Both the position numbers and the translations under genes were made by a program. Of a DNA stretch of 64,000 nt, positions 11,196 through 23,320 are shown in pieces. Location of the stretch: the NCBI RefSeq assembly GCF_007565055.1, contig NC_044559.1, forward strand, positions 102,508,759 through 102,572,758. The letters run 5' to 3'. The notes beneath the pieces are model-generated. The model was not told the DNA's origin, searched no databases, and saw nothing but the letters and a program-made list of their open reading frames with translations. Numbering within the stretch: position 1 is the stretch's first letter; the number at the start of each line of letters is the position of its first letter. This stretch comes from Rhinopithecus roxellana (lineage: Eukaryota > Chordata > Mammalia > Primates > Cercopithecidae).

Positions 11196-11405
11196 TATAT
11201 TTATTGAGCTTCTACTGTGACTCAGATTCAAAGCTTAATGCTTTATATAGAGCATATCATTTTATTCCAGCCTCAATCATCTTGGTAGGGAAGCACTGTC
11301 TTTTTGTTTGTTTTCAGATGAAGAAATGAGGTTGGGGGGCCACTTAATTTGCCCTAAGTCTCAAGCTTGTAAATGGAGGTCCTGAGATGTGGTCCCACAG
11401 ATGTA
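11196..11405 (-). repeat. MIR SINE
   Basis: Minus-strand MIR: ttattgagcttctactgtg at the 3' side, then a gatgaagaaatgaggtt block and a cctaagtctcaagcttgtaa block, matching the reverse of the MIR body. Confidence 0.7.
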
Positions 11406-11454
11406 ACTCTGTTGTCCTGTCATTCTGAAGACAGGCCATATTGTGTTTTATAGC

Positions 11455-11670
11455 TTTGTATAGGAAAAAGCACTAAACATTAGACGATCCCAACTTCAAA
11501 TTCTCTGTGGTCTTGGGTAAATCATAACCTTTGCATCCCGTTCTCCTAAGATACGAAGGTGAACGTATTTGTCTCATGGGATCGTTAAGAGGCAAATGAG
11601 TTAATGTAAGTAAACGTCCTCAGCATCTTGCTTGGCATTGCACAGGTGGGACATTACAAATGTCAGTCCA
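11455..11670 (+). repeat. MIR SINE
   Basis: The block tctgtggtcttgggtaaatc followed by cctaagatacgaaggtgaac, tgggatcgttaagaggcaaa and a final gcttggcattgcacag follows the MIR order at high divergence. Confidence 0.55.
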
Positions 11671-11879
11671 GTAGTTTGGAGTGAATGTGGAGTAGCTGAA
11701 GTGGAAAAAGTGGCCCATCTTGGTAAAATTCCCAGCCTCGCTCTAATCTTCTTCTTTGAATTCCCTCCCAATGAGGGACAGGCATGAAAGCCCAGGTTGA
11801 AAAAGGCTCCCAGTTGGTTCTGGTGCCTGGGTAGGTATTTTGGTTTTCAAAGGAATTATTTTCCTGGCTTGAGTTCTTT

Positions 11880-12005
11880 CAGAAATCCATTAATTTATAA
11901 ATCAATAGAAATATATCCAGCACCTGCTTTGTGCTAAGTGCCCTGGGGAATATCTCTGCCTTCAAGGAACTTAATGTATAGTTGCAGGGGGCAAAGCAAA
12001 CAAAT
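11880..12005 (-). repeat. L2 LINE 3' end
   Basis: Contains the reversed L2 3' block: ccagcacctgctttgtgctaa, ccctggggaatat, then gccttcaaggaacttaat. Confidence 0.65.
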
Positions 12006-12039
12006 GCAAAACAACAGCAGTGCCAAAGAGATGCTATTC

Positions 12040-12460
12040 ATATTTAAAAAATAACTTACATAGTAAAAATTCAAAAGTACTGAAGGTAGAAACTAAGTTC
12101 CTCTCCCACCCCTACCCTTCTTTCCCTGGTTGCCTTTCCCTCTAATCAGTTTCTTAGTGCTCTCTGAGAGATTCTTTCTATATAAAGACATATAGGTACA
12201 TATAGCACCTTTCCTTTTACCAAAGTACCAAATGAGACACACTATAATAATCTTCTGTACTTTGCTTTTGAAAATTCATAAAATATCTCAGATATTGTGC
12301 TGTATCAGTACATATTGATCTCCCTCATTCTCTGTAATGGAATTCTTTTGTATGAATATAGCATGCTTTATTTAATAGCCCCTTATCAATGGTCTTTTAG
12401 GTTGTTTCTAGGCTTCTGCTACCTGAACAATGCTGCAATAAATTCTCCTGACAAAGAGCT
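12040..12460 (-). repeat. Old L1M 3' fragment
   Basis: The order of blocks (tttctatataaagacatatagg; tgatctccctcattctctgtaatgg-like; ggttgtttctaggcttctgc; aacaatgctgcaataaa) matches the 3' UTR of old mammalian L1s in reverse. It is 5'-truncated and non-coding. Confidence 0.7.
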
Positions 12461-12761
12461 ATAATTAAGGGCTAAATTGTGTGGCTCAGACTATAAGTGA
12501 TTCTGATTTCACAGTGTGGGTGCTAATGGCATTTTGGGTGAGACAGTTTGGGTTGTGCAGAACTGTCTTTCCCCTTGCATGATTTTTAGGTCTCCTGCCA
12601 AAGTTCCAGCATGCTCTCATTGTAACAACCAAAAAACCCTGTCCCCCCAGCTCCCATCTCCAAGTGTTCTCTAGGAGGATGATATTACCAAGACTGGGAA
12701 CTGCTGCAAGCGTAGGGAGTTAGAGTTGGAAGCCTTCTGGGGAAAAGGGCAGTCTGAGCCC

Positions 12762-13131
12762 GCTATGATTTCAGTGTTTGTGTCCCCTTCAAAATTCATG
12801 TTGAAACACAATATTGTTGCCAGTGCAACAATATTAAGAGTGAGGCCTTTAGGTGGTGATTAGGTCACGAGGGCTTCACCCTCAAGGATAGGATTAGCAC
12901 CTCTAAAAGGACATGAGGAAGTGAATTCGCCTCCTTTTGCCCTTCTGTCCATCATGCGAGAACACAGCAACAACATATTGGAAGCCAAGAGCAGCCCTCA
13001 CCAAACACTGAGCCTGCCAGTGCATTGATCTTGGACCTTCTAGTGTTCAGAACTATGAGAAATAAATTTCTATCATTTACAAATTACTCAGCTTATGGTA
13101 TTTTGTTATAGTAGCACAAAAGCCCTAAGAC
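12762..13131 (+). repeat. MLT1-type MaLR LTR
   Basis: Shows the MLT1 LTR order: gtgtttgtgtccccttcaaa, ggtggtgattaggtcacgagg, atcttggaccttctagtgttc, gaactatgagaaataaattt (the polyadenylation region), and the 3' end ggtattttgttatag...ctaagaca. It is a solo fossil LTR. Confidence 0.85.
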
Positions 13132-13732
13132 AGAGCAGGACTTTGAGGATTTGTACAGGCTTTGGGACACAGCCTGCAAAGGGTGCGAGTTAGTCATCTT
13201 ATTGGGGGATTTCCCTTGTCTGGGTACCTACTCATTTACTCCCAGAGAGAAGACGTACTGTTTGTGAAGCCAATTGGCCTGGCAAGTAGTGCTTAGGCTT
13301 TAATGTGGGTCCTAGAAAGAGCTGGGACCTTGCTTCAGCTTCTTTGCCCAGGCTGCCATGTCGGCCCTGGGTTTGCCTTTGCTTACAGGTGTGGAGGTGC
13401 TGGCCTGGTGATTCTGTTCACTAGTAGAATGAAGAGGGCCATTAACACTGGATGGACCACTGACAGGACTTGGGACAAATTATGCAATGCTTGAATTTTC
13501 ACTGTACCGTTTCTGTGCCAGTGAATGATAAAGTCCTAGAAAGTTAAAGCTGACAGGTAATTTTTAGATCATCTAGACCCTCTCAAATAGGAGAGAGGGA
13601 GTCAGGCTAATGTGCTTTAGAAGGGAAAATGTCATAGAAGAGCCTGCAAGTAAGGGGTACTATGGACTAAGGGGTAAGAATAGAGATGACTGAGTATGAT
13701 GGACTTCATGCCAAGGGAAAAATGATCTAAAT
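13132..13732. other. Non-repetitive sequence, no gene seen
   Basis: No consensus recognised. A 63-codon frame at 13303-13494 has no support. Confidence 0.4.
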
Positions 13733-13910
13733 CAGTGGCTTACTAACTGGGTTTGATATCAGTACTGGAAAAGTAATGTAAGGAAGAAATGCAGATTTCT
13801 AGGCCCCACCCCAGCCAGAACAAATTAGAATTCTAGGACTAGGATCTGGGAATCTGTATTTTTACTGTGATCCTCAGGTGATTTTTGTGCCTACTACTGG
13901 TCGGACAATC
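13733..13910 (+). mobile_element. MER5A-like hAT-Charlie element
   Basis: Starts cagtggcttactaactggg and has the central block gatttctaggccccacccca and a ctgggaatctgtatttttac block, in MER5A order. Non-autonomous. Confidence 0.65.
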
Positions 13911-15838
13911 AATCTTGGGAAACTGATTTAAATAGACTTAATCAAATAATTTCCATATCACAAATATGAGTGTCAGAGGAGCCTGGGATGCTGCTTTGCT
14001 GGATATCTGTACACTGGGCAAAAGGAGAGAGCAGATAATATGCTGGGTGGTTAATTATGTTGGCATTTATTCATTCTGAAATGTTTACAAAAGTAATTAG
14101 AAGCCAGAGTAGGTGTGATGCTCACTGACCTTTAAGAAGAGCTGGGCATCAAACAATCAAAAAAAAAAAAAAAAAAAGAGGAAATGCCTATATCAAAGGT
14201 TAATCAGAGCAAAACACAGCCTGATTAGCTGGGGATCTCTAGCTTGCAAAAAAGAAGGATTTTATTTGGTATTAAGAATAAGAATTAGGAAATGGAAGAT
14301 CATTTCTTCTGAGTCATTGTTTTTCTGGATTTTGAATGACTGTTTTCCCAGACCTGAGCCTTTCCTGGCTGGCCTAATAATTTTCTGCCTGACATTGTTG
14401 GGAAGATCTTTTGTAAATTTATAGCTCTTGCTCCATGTGGTTATAGCTCTTGCTCCATGTGGTTACATCACTGACTATTCTTACCTCATCTTCTAGAGAC
14501 TGTATGGAACCTTACATGATGATGGCAAATCCTCCAGGACCCTATTGAACGGTTCTCTCCCTTGCCTTTAAGTTCTTCTCCCCAGCTAGGGTTCACAGGG
14601 CTACTTTCCTGGCAATCGGGTGAAGCTGACTATATGACCTCAGGTAAGTCTCCCAACCCTACCTCACCTTTGCCCTTCTGATCCATTTTCTACCCTGCTC
14701 TGCACCGTGGCGGGCTGCCTCCTGTAGACTATATAATTGGGACTTCTTTGCTAGGCTGACTTCCTGCTGGCAGAGGAAGCAGGATTAACTAGCAGGAAGT
14801 CCCTGACAGGGGGTGCTAAGGTATTGCCTAGACTTTCCTTGCCAGGGCCCTAGGATGTTCCCATGGCTACAGCTCCCACTGCGCAGACGCACTGCAGCGA
14901 TTGGGGGCCCTCCTGGGCCCCCGTGGAGCTTTTTCCTCCCTTTGCACCTTGCCGCCTGCGTGCTGTGATGGCTCCCTCTGTTGGCTGGATGCTTCATCCA
15001 TGTGTGGTGGTTTTCTTTCCTCTGCACACCTCTCAGTGCATACTCCAGCAGCTGGGAAAATCTTTTCAGTTGAACACGCTGTTTTTATCCCAGCCTGATA
15101 AATTTTTCTTGTAAAGCGGTCAAACAGGAAAACAAACCTTCCTCTGTCTGTCTCAGTGCAACCGTGAAGATCATGCGAGATAGTCTCTGTTGAAGTGTGT
15201 GTGCTTCAGCAGTGCAGAGCGTTCAACTGTAGGGTGGCATAATAGTTACTGCTCTGGTGATTATTATTAAGGTCTGAGACATCTTTATAACCTTAAAGCA
15301 TTTTGGACAGCTTTCAATATTTGATATTTGCACAGTAAATACTAGTGGATTAATTCAGGGAGCTGGAAGTAGGGAGTACTGACAAGTACATCTACCTACT
15401 TTCAAGTGTACAGACTCATTATGTTTCTGGAAGTTACAAGAGAGTCTGGTTTTATTTTCTCTGTTATTAATGAAAATTCCTCCCAGATTCTGGGAACAGG
15501 TTGATATACAGCCCTAGTTTTCAGTTACATCAGTTTTCATTTATGTCTGGGTTCCACAAGTATTTTGTGGAGTTGGTGGAAGTTATGTTAGGGTTTACTG
15601 GCAAGATTTCAATTTAAACTGGGAAACCTTGAATACATAAGTTTTTAAGTCACTGCACATATGAGTCATAGTTTGTTTAGCCATTGCTTCATTGTTAGAG
15701 AATTGGATTGTTTCCAGTATTGCTCTGATAAAGTGATAGAGTGATCATCTTTGCACTCACAGTAGTCTGCACATCGTTCAACAGTGCCATCACTGCTCAG
15801 ATCAGAGGCTGGTGGATACAGCAGTAAACAAGGCAAAG
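13911..15838. other. Mostly non-repetitive; small local repeats
   Basis: No repeat family recognised over most of this stretch. It holds a run of 19 A (14159-14177), an exact 22-bp tandem duplication (14421-14464) and a GC-rich patch (about 14840-14960) with a perfect 8-bp hairpin (14903-14922). Open frames at 14785-15114 on both strands overlap one another and show no domain. Confidence 0.45.
14421..14464. repeat. Exact 22-bp tandem duplication
   Basis: Unit 1 is 14421-14442 and unit 2 is 14443-14464. Both begin atagctcttgctcc and end gtggtt, with no difference between them, so the duplication is recent or conserved by chance. Confidence 0.95.
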
Positions 15839-16580
15839 TCATGCTCTTGTGAGTTTATATTCTAGATGGAGAGATGGATAATAAACAAACACAATGAATA
15901 AATGGGGTAAAGCAGGGTAGGTGTAGTAGGGAAGAGAGGCAATGGGAGTTGCTACCTCAAATAGGGTAATCACAGAAGCCCCTCTGATGTGGAAACATTT
16001 GGGTAGAGATCTGAATGACATGAGGAAGCAAGCCAAATATCTGGGGGAAAGGCATTCTTGGTAGAGGGAACAGCCTTTGCAATGGCCTGGAGATAGAAAT
16101 GTGCTTAACATATTTGAGGAACAGCAAGGAGGTCAATGGAACTGGAGTGGAATGAGTGGGGGGGATAGCAGTAAGAAGTGAATTAGCGGGAGAAGTGGGG
16201 GCAAAATCTTCAAGGGTCTTATAGACCAATAGAAAGACTCTGACTGGTCCTTATGGTGATAGAAGACCTTGGTGGGTTTGAAGTAGGAGAGTGACATGAG
16301 GAGACTTTCATTTTAAAAGGCTCTCTTTGGCTGCTGTATGAAAATGTTCTGAAGGGGGTGGGGTAGAGTGAGGGTGGCAGGGTGGGAGGCTTTGGGGATA
16401 ATTCAGGGAGAGATGAGGGTGGCTTGGACCAGAGTTGTCAAAATGAATGTCATGAGAAATGATTGGATTCTGGGTATATTTCAAAGGCAGAGGTGACTGA
16501 TTTAAATTATGGACTGGATGCAGGATATGAATGATGGGTGTTGAGGATGACTTGGGTTTTGCCCTGCATAATGCCTATTG
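15839..16580 (-). repeat. Old LINE-like fragment (L2-type, tentative)
   Basis: The stretch starts with the reversed L2-like gagtttatattctagatgg block. It continues with blocks I associate with a widespread ancient mammalian repeat (ctgggggaaaggcattcttgg, a tggcctggagatagaaatg block, gactttcattttaaaaggc). I am confident it is an ancient interspersed repeat, and less sure of the family or the strand. Confidence 0.45.
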
Positions 16581-16610
16581 AGGGATAAATAAACAAATGT
16601 TTAGTCAGGG

Positions 16611-16828
16611 CAGTGGTTCTTAAGTTGAGGGGACTTTACTCTCTAGGGGACATTTGGCAATGTATAGAGATAGTTTTGTTTGTTACCCTGGGGTGGGAGA
16701 TGTGTGCTACAGACTTCTAGTGGGCAGAGGCCACAGATGCTGCTAAACCTCCTACAGTGCACAGGACAGTTCCCTTAACAAAGAATGATCCAGCCCCAAG
16801 TGTTGATAATGCTGAGGGTGAGAAATCT
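16611..16828 (+). mobile_element. MER20 (hAT-Charlie) element
   Basis: Begins cagtggttcttaagttgagg and contains ggggacatttggcaatgt, a gggcagaggccacagatgctg block and a ctacagtgcacaggacag block, in MER20 order and near full length (about 218 bp). Two more MER20-derived arms lie at 35718-36159. Confidence 0.85.
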
Positions 16829-18090
16829 AGAGTTAAGGCGATCACTACATTTTTTTTTTTCCTCAACCTCTTTCTTCTCTTGGCTTTGTTCTCTTCTCCA
16901 CCCCAGATGGGTTTCTTTGTTACTTCTTATACATGTTAAGAAATGGCTGGCCCAGCTCTTCCCTCTACCCTCCACCAAACATGACCTTTAAACTCCCACA
17001 TCCAAATTCAACTCACTATATATAGTCTCTTTGTTCCAATTCCACATTTTCAGGAGAGAGACATTGCTATTCCCAGGTGCTCCTTCCACTTCAATCCGGT
17101 GTGTCAGAGGGCGGGTTCACATGGGCTCTCGTTTGCTTAAAAAAGACTACAGGAAAGACAGTCTGGGAAGGAATGCGGGTCATATGAGAAAATTAACTGG
17201 AGTGTCTGTTGTATGAACTTGGAGAATTCAACCTGCAGATCTGACTCCTGGGGGTCCTGCTTAACCCATAGAATTGTTCAGGTGTCTGTTCATTCATCCT
17301 AGTCCTTTTAAATTATAAGAAAAGGAAATTGTATGTGAGGAAAGATGGCTAAAGATCTCCTGGGCCATATTCAGAATCTGAGTTCCTACTGAGCTGGACA
17401 TAAGCAGAAAGCTGCTTGCTGTGTTTTTCCTTTCCACTTCTAATTGAATTTGAATCCAGCATATCTTTGGAGGAAGTCATTTAAAGCAACAAACGTTCAT
17501 AAATAGTGACTGGCATGAAAAATAATAGTGGGACAAGAGAGCGAGCGTGGAATGCAATGTGCATTTATTGTGACATATGGCTCTCTTTTTGCATTTCCAC
17601 TGATTGTATTATCCAGGCAGGAACTCACTTTCAGAGAGAAAGCGGAATTCTGCAGATGGTAGCATATTGGAATCATTGTCAGAAAGAGGAGAGATTATAT
17701 CAGACTCATATTGAATCAAACATTCATTTAAGAATTAGTCTGAGATAATTTTTCCATGCAATAATGAGCATTTTAGTATTTCTAGCCTGCTGTTCCACAT
17801 AACTAGCGCACAAAGGGATGTCTCCGAGTACCTCCAAATAGGGCTAATACAAATTGTCATAGGAACCGACTGACGATGGTGAGGAGAGAGGTAGCCTGCT
17901 TAGCCACAGGGAAGTGCCGGTGTGCTCCTGGCATGGGCAAAGCAGGAGACCTTGTGACCAGAATGTTTCCTTTACTCTTTCTGTCTGTTGGAAGTACCTG
18001 CATTTCTCAGACCATTGAGGTGAAGTTTTCAAAGTCCCTGCAGACGAGCAGTTATCAGCTAATAATTAAGGCATAAAAGGCGACTTGCAC
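16829..18090. other. Non-repetitive sequence, no gene seen
   Basis: No repeat consensus recognised. Several frames of 60-80 codons overlap on both strands without domains. Confidence 0.4.
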
Positions 18091-18094
18091 TTTT

Positions 18095-18562
18095 AAAAAA
18101 CAGGTTTATTGAGATGTAATTCACGTACAATTCAGCCATTTAAAGTGCATAGTTCAATGATTTTTAGAGTATTCACAGAGTTGTGCATCTATCATCATAA
18201 TCAATTTTAGAACATTTTCATTACTCTCAAAAGAAAACCCATACCCATTTCTCCCAAAACGCCAGCCCTAGGCAACTACTAATTTACTTTCTGTCTCTAT
18301 GCATCTGCCTATTCTAGAAATTTCATATAAATGGAATCATTTATATGGTCTTTTGTTTCTGGCTTCTTTTACTTAGTGTAATGTTTTCAAGGTTTGCCTA
18401 TATCGTAACATATATCAATACTTCATTTTTTTAATGGCTGAATAATATTCACTATATGGATATATCACATTTTGTTTATCCATTCATCAGCTGATAGACA
18501 TTGGGATTGTTTTTATTTTTTGGCTATTATGAATAATGCTGCTGTAAATGTTTGTATACAGG
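18095..18562 (-). repeat. Old L1M 3' fragment
   Basis: In reverse it starts with caggtttattgagatgtaat and has catttaaagtgcatagttca, a tatcatcataatcaatttt block, and gaataatgctgctgtaaatg, the order of an old L1 3' end. It is 5'-truncated near 18562. Confidence 0.8.
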
Positions 18563-18589
18563 CCATTCATATTTTAGCATTAATTAGTC

Positions 18590-18850
18590 AACTCAAAAGT
18601 CAACTGCTCTAGGAAGTCTGCCATGATCTGCCCTCCTCCTTCTTTCCCCTTTGTCCCTGTCCCATGTAATTACTCTCCCTTCCCTCGGTGTCTTGTATGT
18701 CTGTTATTCATACTTACTCTTTAGGGTCATGGTTTATTTATTATCTCACCTGTCACCTCTGTGAAAGCAAGAATTATGTCTTATTTTATCCCTAGCTCCT
18801 ATTAATATTAAGTTTACAACTAATTCTATTTCTCAACAAATTGCTGAATT
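18590..18850 (+). repeat. L2 LINE 3' end
   Basis: Contains aggaagtctgccatgatctg, then a cttgtatgtctgttattcat block, a gaaagcaagaattatgtctt block and a final caacaaattgctgaattta, the L2 3' order. Confidence 0.65.
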
Positions 18851-20869
18851 TACATATATGGCCTTTGACAGTGAGTATTTATATTTCACTCTTTAAGGAA
18901 TTTCAGGCTCTCAGTTCAGCCTGAAAATTCCACATCTTTTTCTTTAGTCTCCCACTTATCTGTCACTCCTTGTGTCCTTTTTGGTTATGGCCAGGATCCC
19001 AAAGTGGCTGGAATCTGTCTGTCCTGGTCATTCATGATGAACCAGAGGGATGCACCAAGGGGCTTCAGAAAAGTCAGATTTAAAAAAATCCTTACTTTGA
19101 AAATGTTAATCTTTTTGCATCTTACCTGTTATTTTTCCTTTTTGAGCTTTAAAGGGAGGGAAACACCCACTGGGCTGCTCCATGGGGGTGTTGATTCAGG
19201 GGAGCATTGGGGTAGGTGGAGAAAACCCCTCATAAACATGTGGGACTACAGGCAGAGGAGAGGCTTCTTGGACTTGGTAAAAGACAATATTGCTGTTGAT
19301 GACACAGTTGAGGCTTCTCTTGAGCATCAGCTCAGCTGGAGCTGCCATCTTTTGCATATTTTACAGGGAATTCTCAGAGCTTCCTTTCAGTCTCCAGGCC
19401 TCTGTGTGGTCAACATGGCTTTTGAAGCTGCTGGAGCCCTTCACAGCCAAGAGACAAATGTCACATCATCAGGCTGGCTCCTGAGCTGCCATGGCTGGGG
19501 CTGCCATTCCTTGCTCTTAGGTTGGCTATGCCCCTCAATACTTTGTTGCCACTGTTGCTGACCATCTCAGAGCAATCACCTTCTGTTTTGGGATTGCTAA
19601 TTTGCTGGCTTGTTGCCTCACGAGAATCTCTGGTTTTGGAAAATCAAGACCTTGTTTCAGTTCTGTATTCACAGTGCCAAGCACAGTGCTGGGGACTTTG
19701 TAGGTTCTCAGAGACTGTTTTTGAGCGTGTCACTTCTTGGCATTCTTTAGGGTCTGGTGAGGAGGTAGATCCAAGAGAGAGGGGTTCTCCAGGTGTGGGA
19801 AACAAGTATCTATGAGCATAGAATGAGACTGGAGGCATTGGCACATTTTTGCTTAGAGAAAGCCAATCTTGGAATTTAAACTTTTGTTCTGGCAAACTTG
19901 TCTAAGTGACCTTTTATTTCCTCTAGATGGATGGTATCTCTCTGTCTACTCATGGGGTGCTAGACCTTTGCATAGGGCTTCTGGAATGGTTTCCAGCTCT
20001 GAACTTTTAGAAAAGGCATGTGGCTCCAGAATTATCTTCCTTTCTTGATTTGGAATTGCCTCAGCTTGCTGAAGGCATCTTAAAGGACCTGTTTGTTTCC
20101 ACCCTAAAAATGAATTCCTGGGCATGTATATGTAGCATTTGGTACATTTTCCAAGAGCTTTTAGAGAATTTTTTCATGGGACCCACACAGCCCCATGGGG
20201 CTGGGGCCATGACTTATCCTTCTGTCATCTGGAATGCTGACATGATACTGCCTACCTGGAAGACACTCAGTACCTCTGGTTTCAGGGAGAATGTGGCAAG
20301 GATTTGCCTTTTCTGTTTTTACGGAAAAGGCAATGAGGATGAAAGAGGTAATGGCTATTTAGAGGCAAATAGAGTTTTTCTTTGCCTCTTTCACCATACA
20401 TTTCTAATCACTTTTTGATAATTAATTTGTGTTGATGGCATATGACGGCTTTGGATAGATGGTATATTTTGTTAATAAATTCATTTCTATCTTTTCTCTA
20501 GGCTCACTCTTTGGGTTTCCTTTGCCCTTCCATTCTCTTGCCCGTGCTTTGAGAATGAGCAGCCAGGTCATCAAATCAGTGGGGTATCCCCACAAAACAA
20601 AGCAAAGCACCCAAAATAACAAGGGTGATGTGTATCTGCAGGTTTGGAGAAAATCCAACCATAGTGGTGCTCACATACCAAATAAAATGAAATTCCAAGG
20701 CTCAGAAGCCCCATCCTTGTACTGTATAGCAGCACTGAGGGACATTTTCAGCACATAAGACACAAGGGATAACTAACATGGATTTCACCCTCTCATTCAA
20801 GTACTCACAAGTGATATTCATTCTGCAGTTAATCAAGTCCTACTTGACAGATTGTGCCATCTTTTCTGA
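18851..20869. other. Mostly non-repetitive; weak L2 trace
   Basis: Only 19650-19720 resembles an L2 3' end (attcacagtgccaagcacag). A 185-codon open frame at 19004-19561 is the longest outside L1 and Alu, but it has no recognisable domain or exon structure. Confidence 0.4.
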
Positions 20870-20995
20870 TGTATGCTTATTTTCATTGTCTCCAAAGACT
20901 GAGCTCTGTGAGGTCATGTCTTCCATGTCTATGCAGCTCTCACAGTGCCTTCCATGCACTGAAACCCAATAAAGTACTGATTTTGGACATTTGGA
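20870..20995 (+). repeat. L2 LINE 3' end
   Basis: Matches the L2 3' order: gactgagctctgtgaggtca, then cagctctcacagtgccttcc, then caataaagt. Confidence 0.55.
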
Positions 20996-22394
20996 TCAAC
21001 TGGATATTTTCATTGGAATATCCCATCTTTAGTTCAAATTCAGTATGACTTACGTTAGTCCCCTCTTTGTTCAAAAGAGTGAGCTTACATGTCATATGAC
21101 AAGATAACACAAATTAGGGATGGGTGGGGAAAAATAAGAAAAACAAGAATAGGGCCATAGAGTGGATTCCCCAGAGGTATACATGCTGCAGGAGAACCAT
21201 AGATTTGGCTTTACAAGACTAACAAAGATTAGTTATACAGTTCATTGTCTGTATAATAAAAGTCATCCAGTTTCTCAGAAATAGAACAATCACTGGACCT
21301 CAAGAGCCTAAAGGAGTTTCTTGAAGGATGTCCATAAGATTCACAGCTCTCCTCTGGCTTGGGCTATCCAAGAGGTAGATTTTAGAGTATAGAGACGAAT
21401 GAATGGACTGCACAGCTTCCAACCAATCCTTCCTGAATTTTATTTCTCCCATATGAGCTTTTGCTCAAATGCAGTTTATTTTTAAGAGAACATACCAATC
21501 TTTGTCCCACACTAGCTATTCCTTCTGCTTCCCTTTTTCTGAAGGAAAAGAATAACCACACAGCCTCATAAGTCTGTAGGACAATAGTTGTATATAGGAC
21601 TTCTTTGCTCATTTGTTCCCATGTCCAACCAGTCATCAAAATCTGTTCCTTTCTTCCTTTCTCCTCTTCTCCCACCGTCCCTTCCTCCTCCTCTCCCACC
21701 CTCCCTTTCTCCTCTCCTTCCTTTCTTTTTCCTTCTCTCTTTCCCTTCCTTCCTCCTTCCCTTCTCCCATCACTTCCTTCTTTCCTTCATCACTTACTAT
21801 ATACCAGGAACTGGGCTAAACAAAAAGGCATGATTTTATGTAACAGTCAGCAAGGAGACTGTCCAATCAGAAATTATATCAGCTTCAGCACAGGAGCAAA
21901 ATCCTCAAAGCCTTCCCTTGTGCCAGGTGTAAACTCTTCAGTTCCTGGATTTAGAAGAGGCATTGTTTCAGGGAGTTCCAGGAGTGCTAAGGTGGTGGGG
22001 CAGGCACGGGTTTGGGTGGATCATGGTTTCAGGAAAGGGGTGCTTTCAATATTCACAAATATAGAAGCGTTTCAGTGTTTTAACAGCTGATAGAACTGCA
22101 TTGGCAGATGTTGGCTGCATATCAGTCCTGAGTAAATGGAGTCACAAAGATAACTCAGCTGTGATTTCTACCCTGGAGGATACTGTAGTTCACCATCTTC
22201 AGAATGTGTTTTAAAAACATCCTTTCCTCTCCCTGTTTGTTGCGACGATTGTATTTTAGACACTCACTGTCTCAGGCTTCACTGATTATAATTACCTCTT
22301 AATGGGTCTGCTGGATTTTAATTTTTTTCTTCTATTATTTTCCCTCTTTCCAATGTTTCATGTTTGTGCTGTCAGAGAAAATTTCCCCAAATAT
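20996..22394. other. Non-repetitive sequence with a polypyrimidine tract
   Basis: No family repeat recognised. The notable feature is a C/T-rich tract at 21645-21790, annotated separately. Proline/serine/leucine-rich open frames across the tract are a by-product of it. Confidence 0.4.
21645..21790. repeat. Long polypyrimidine tract
   Basis: About 145 bp almost entirely C and T on the plus strand, built from degenerate TTCC, TCTC and CCTT units with only a few purines. Such homopurine-homopyrimidine tracts can adopt triplex (H-DNA) structures. Confidence 0.8.
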
Positions 22395-22520
22395 TGCATT
22401 GACTATGCTATATTACTTCTACTCCAAAACTGTCAATGGCCTTTCTGTCTTCTTCAGAATGATATTTGAACTCTTTACTTGGGCATCTGAGTCCCTCAAT
22501 TTTGTACCTGCACCATTTTA
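22395..22520 (+). repeat. L2 LINE internal fragment (weak)
   Basis: The block ctccaaaactgtcaatggcc followed by gatatttgaactctttactt resembles the L2 ORF2 3' region at high divergence. Confidence 0.45.
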
Positions 22521-23139
22521 TCAAGTGATGTGATGTCGCCGAGGAAGGATAAACCATGGTCCCCCCTGTTCTTAAGTACTTACAGTGGGTCATGTGGTAT
22601 GGAAGAGACGTTTGTAATGATTGTTACACAGTAAAAACAAATGGGGGAAACAGGTAGGTGATGGTGTGTGGGGTGATGCAGGCTGATGGTGTTGGCAGGG
22701 ACAGTGAGGAAATAGTCTCTTTGAGTTTGATATCTCTTGACAAGCTGACAACAATCAGTTCCTAGTCCAAAGGCTCTGATTTCTAGGTGGTTGAACCCGG
22801 GATGGATGAAGGAGGTTTGTCAACCTCAAAATGAAATTTGTTATTCTTTCTGAGGTACAAACCGAGGATATGAAGGCTTTTCAAACTGTATGAACTCTGA
22901 GTAAATTCCAAACCGGGTTAGTACAAGTGACTTTGAAACTCATCATATTCTACCAGCTCCCTCAGCAAGTGAACTGCCAACTTTGGATGCTTGTATGGCA
23001 TCCTGAACTGGACTGGATTCACAGGACGAGTCTGCAGGAGAAGTGTTTGGAGTCCTTTCTCTGAGCTGCTCTTTAGGAGAAAGCTTGACTCAGTAGAACC
23101 TAAGCTTAGACCAAGAGAGATTGTTCCTACCTGCCATGT
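22521..23139. other. Non-repetitive sequence, no gene seen
   Basis: No consensus recognised and no coding support. Confidence 0.4.
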
Positions 23140-23320
23140 ACTGAGAATCACTTTACATGGCTACTACAAGTGAGGCATTTTGCTCATATTTTCATACATG
23201 CTTTCATTTAATCTTCACTATTATCTTGCAAGCTAGATATTATATTGAGACCCAAAGACTAATTTATCTGAGATCACCCCATGTCTAAATCCTAGAGTCA
23301 GGATTGCAGGATTACCAGGA
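23140..23320 (-). repeat. MIR SINE (diverged)
   Basis: The block gctttcatttaatcttcact followed by ttgcaagctagatatt resembles the reversed MIR 3' half, with a weaker tail ending near agtcaggattgcagg. Confidence 0.5.

Noticed and set aside
14785..15114. GC-richer patch as a possible coding exon
   Set aside because: Frames exist on both strands but none shows a domain or convincing splice signals, and no match could be recognised.
19004..19561. Open frame of 185 codons on the plus strand
   Set aside because: No domain, no codon or composition support, no splice context or Kozak evidence. One frame of this length is expected by chance in 64 kb.
21605..22090. 161-codon Ser/Pro-rich frame
   Set aside because: It is produced by the polypyrimidine tract at 21645-21790.
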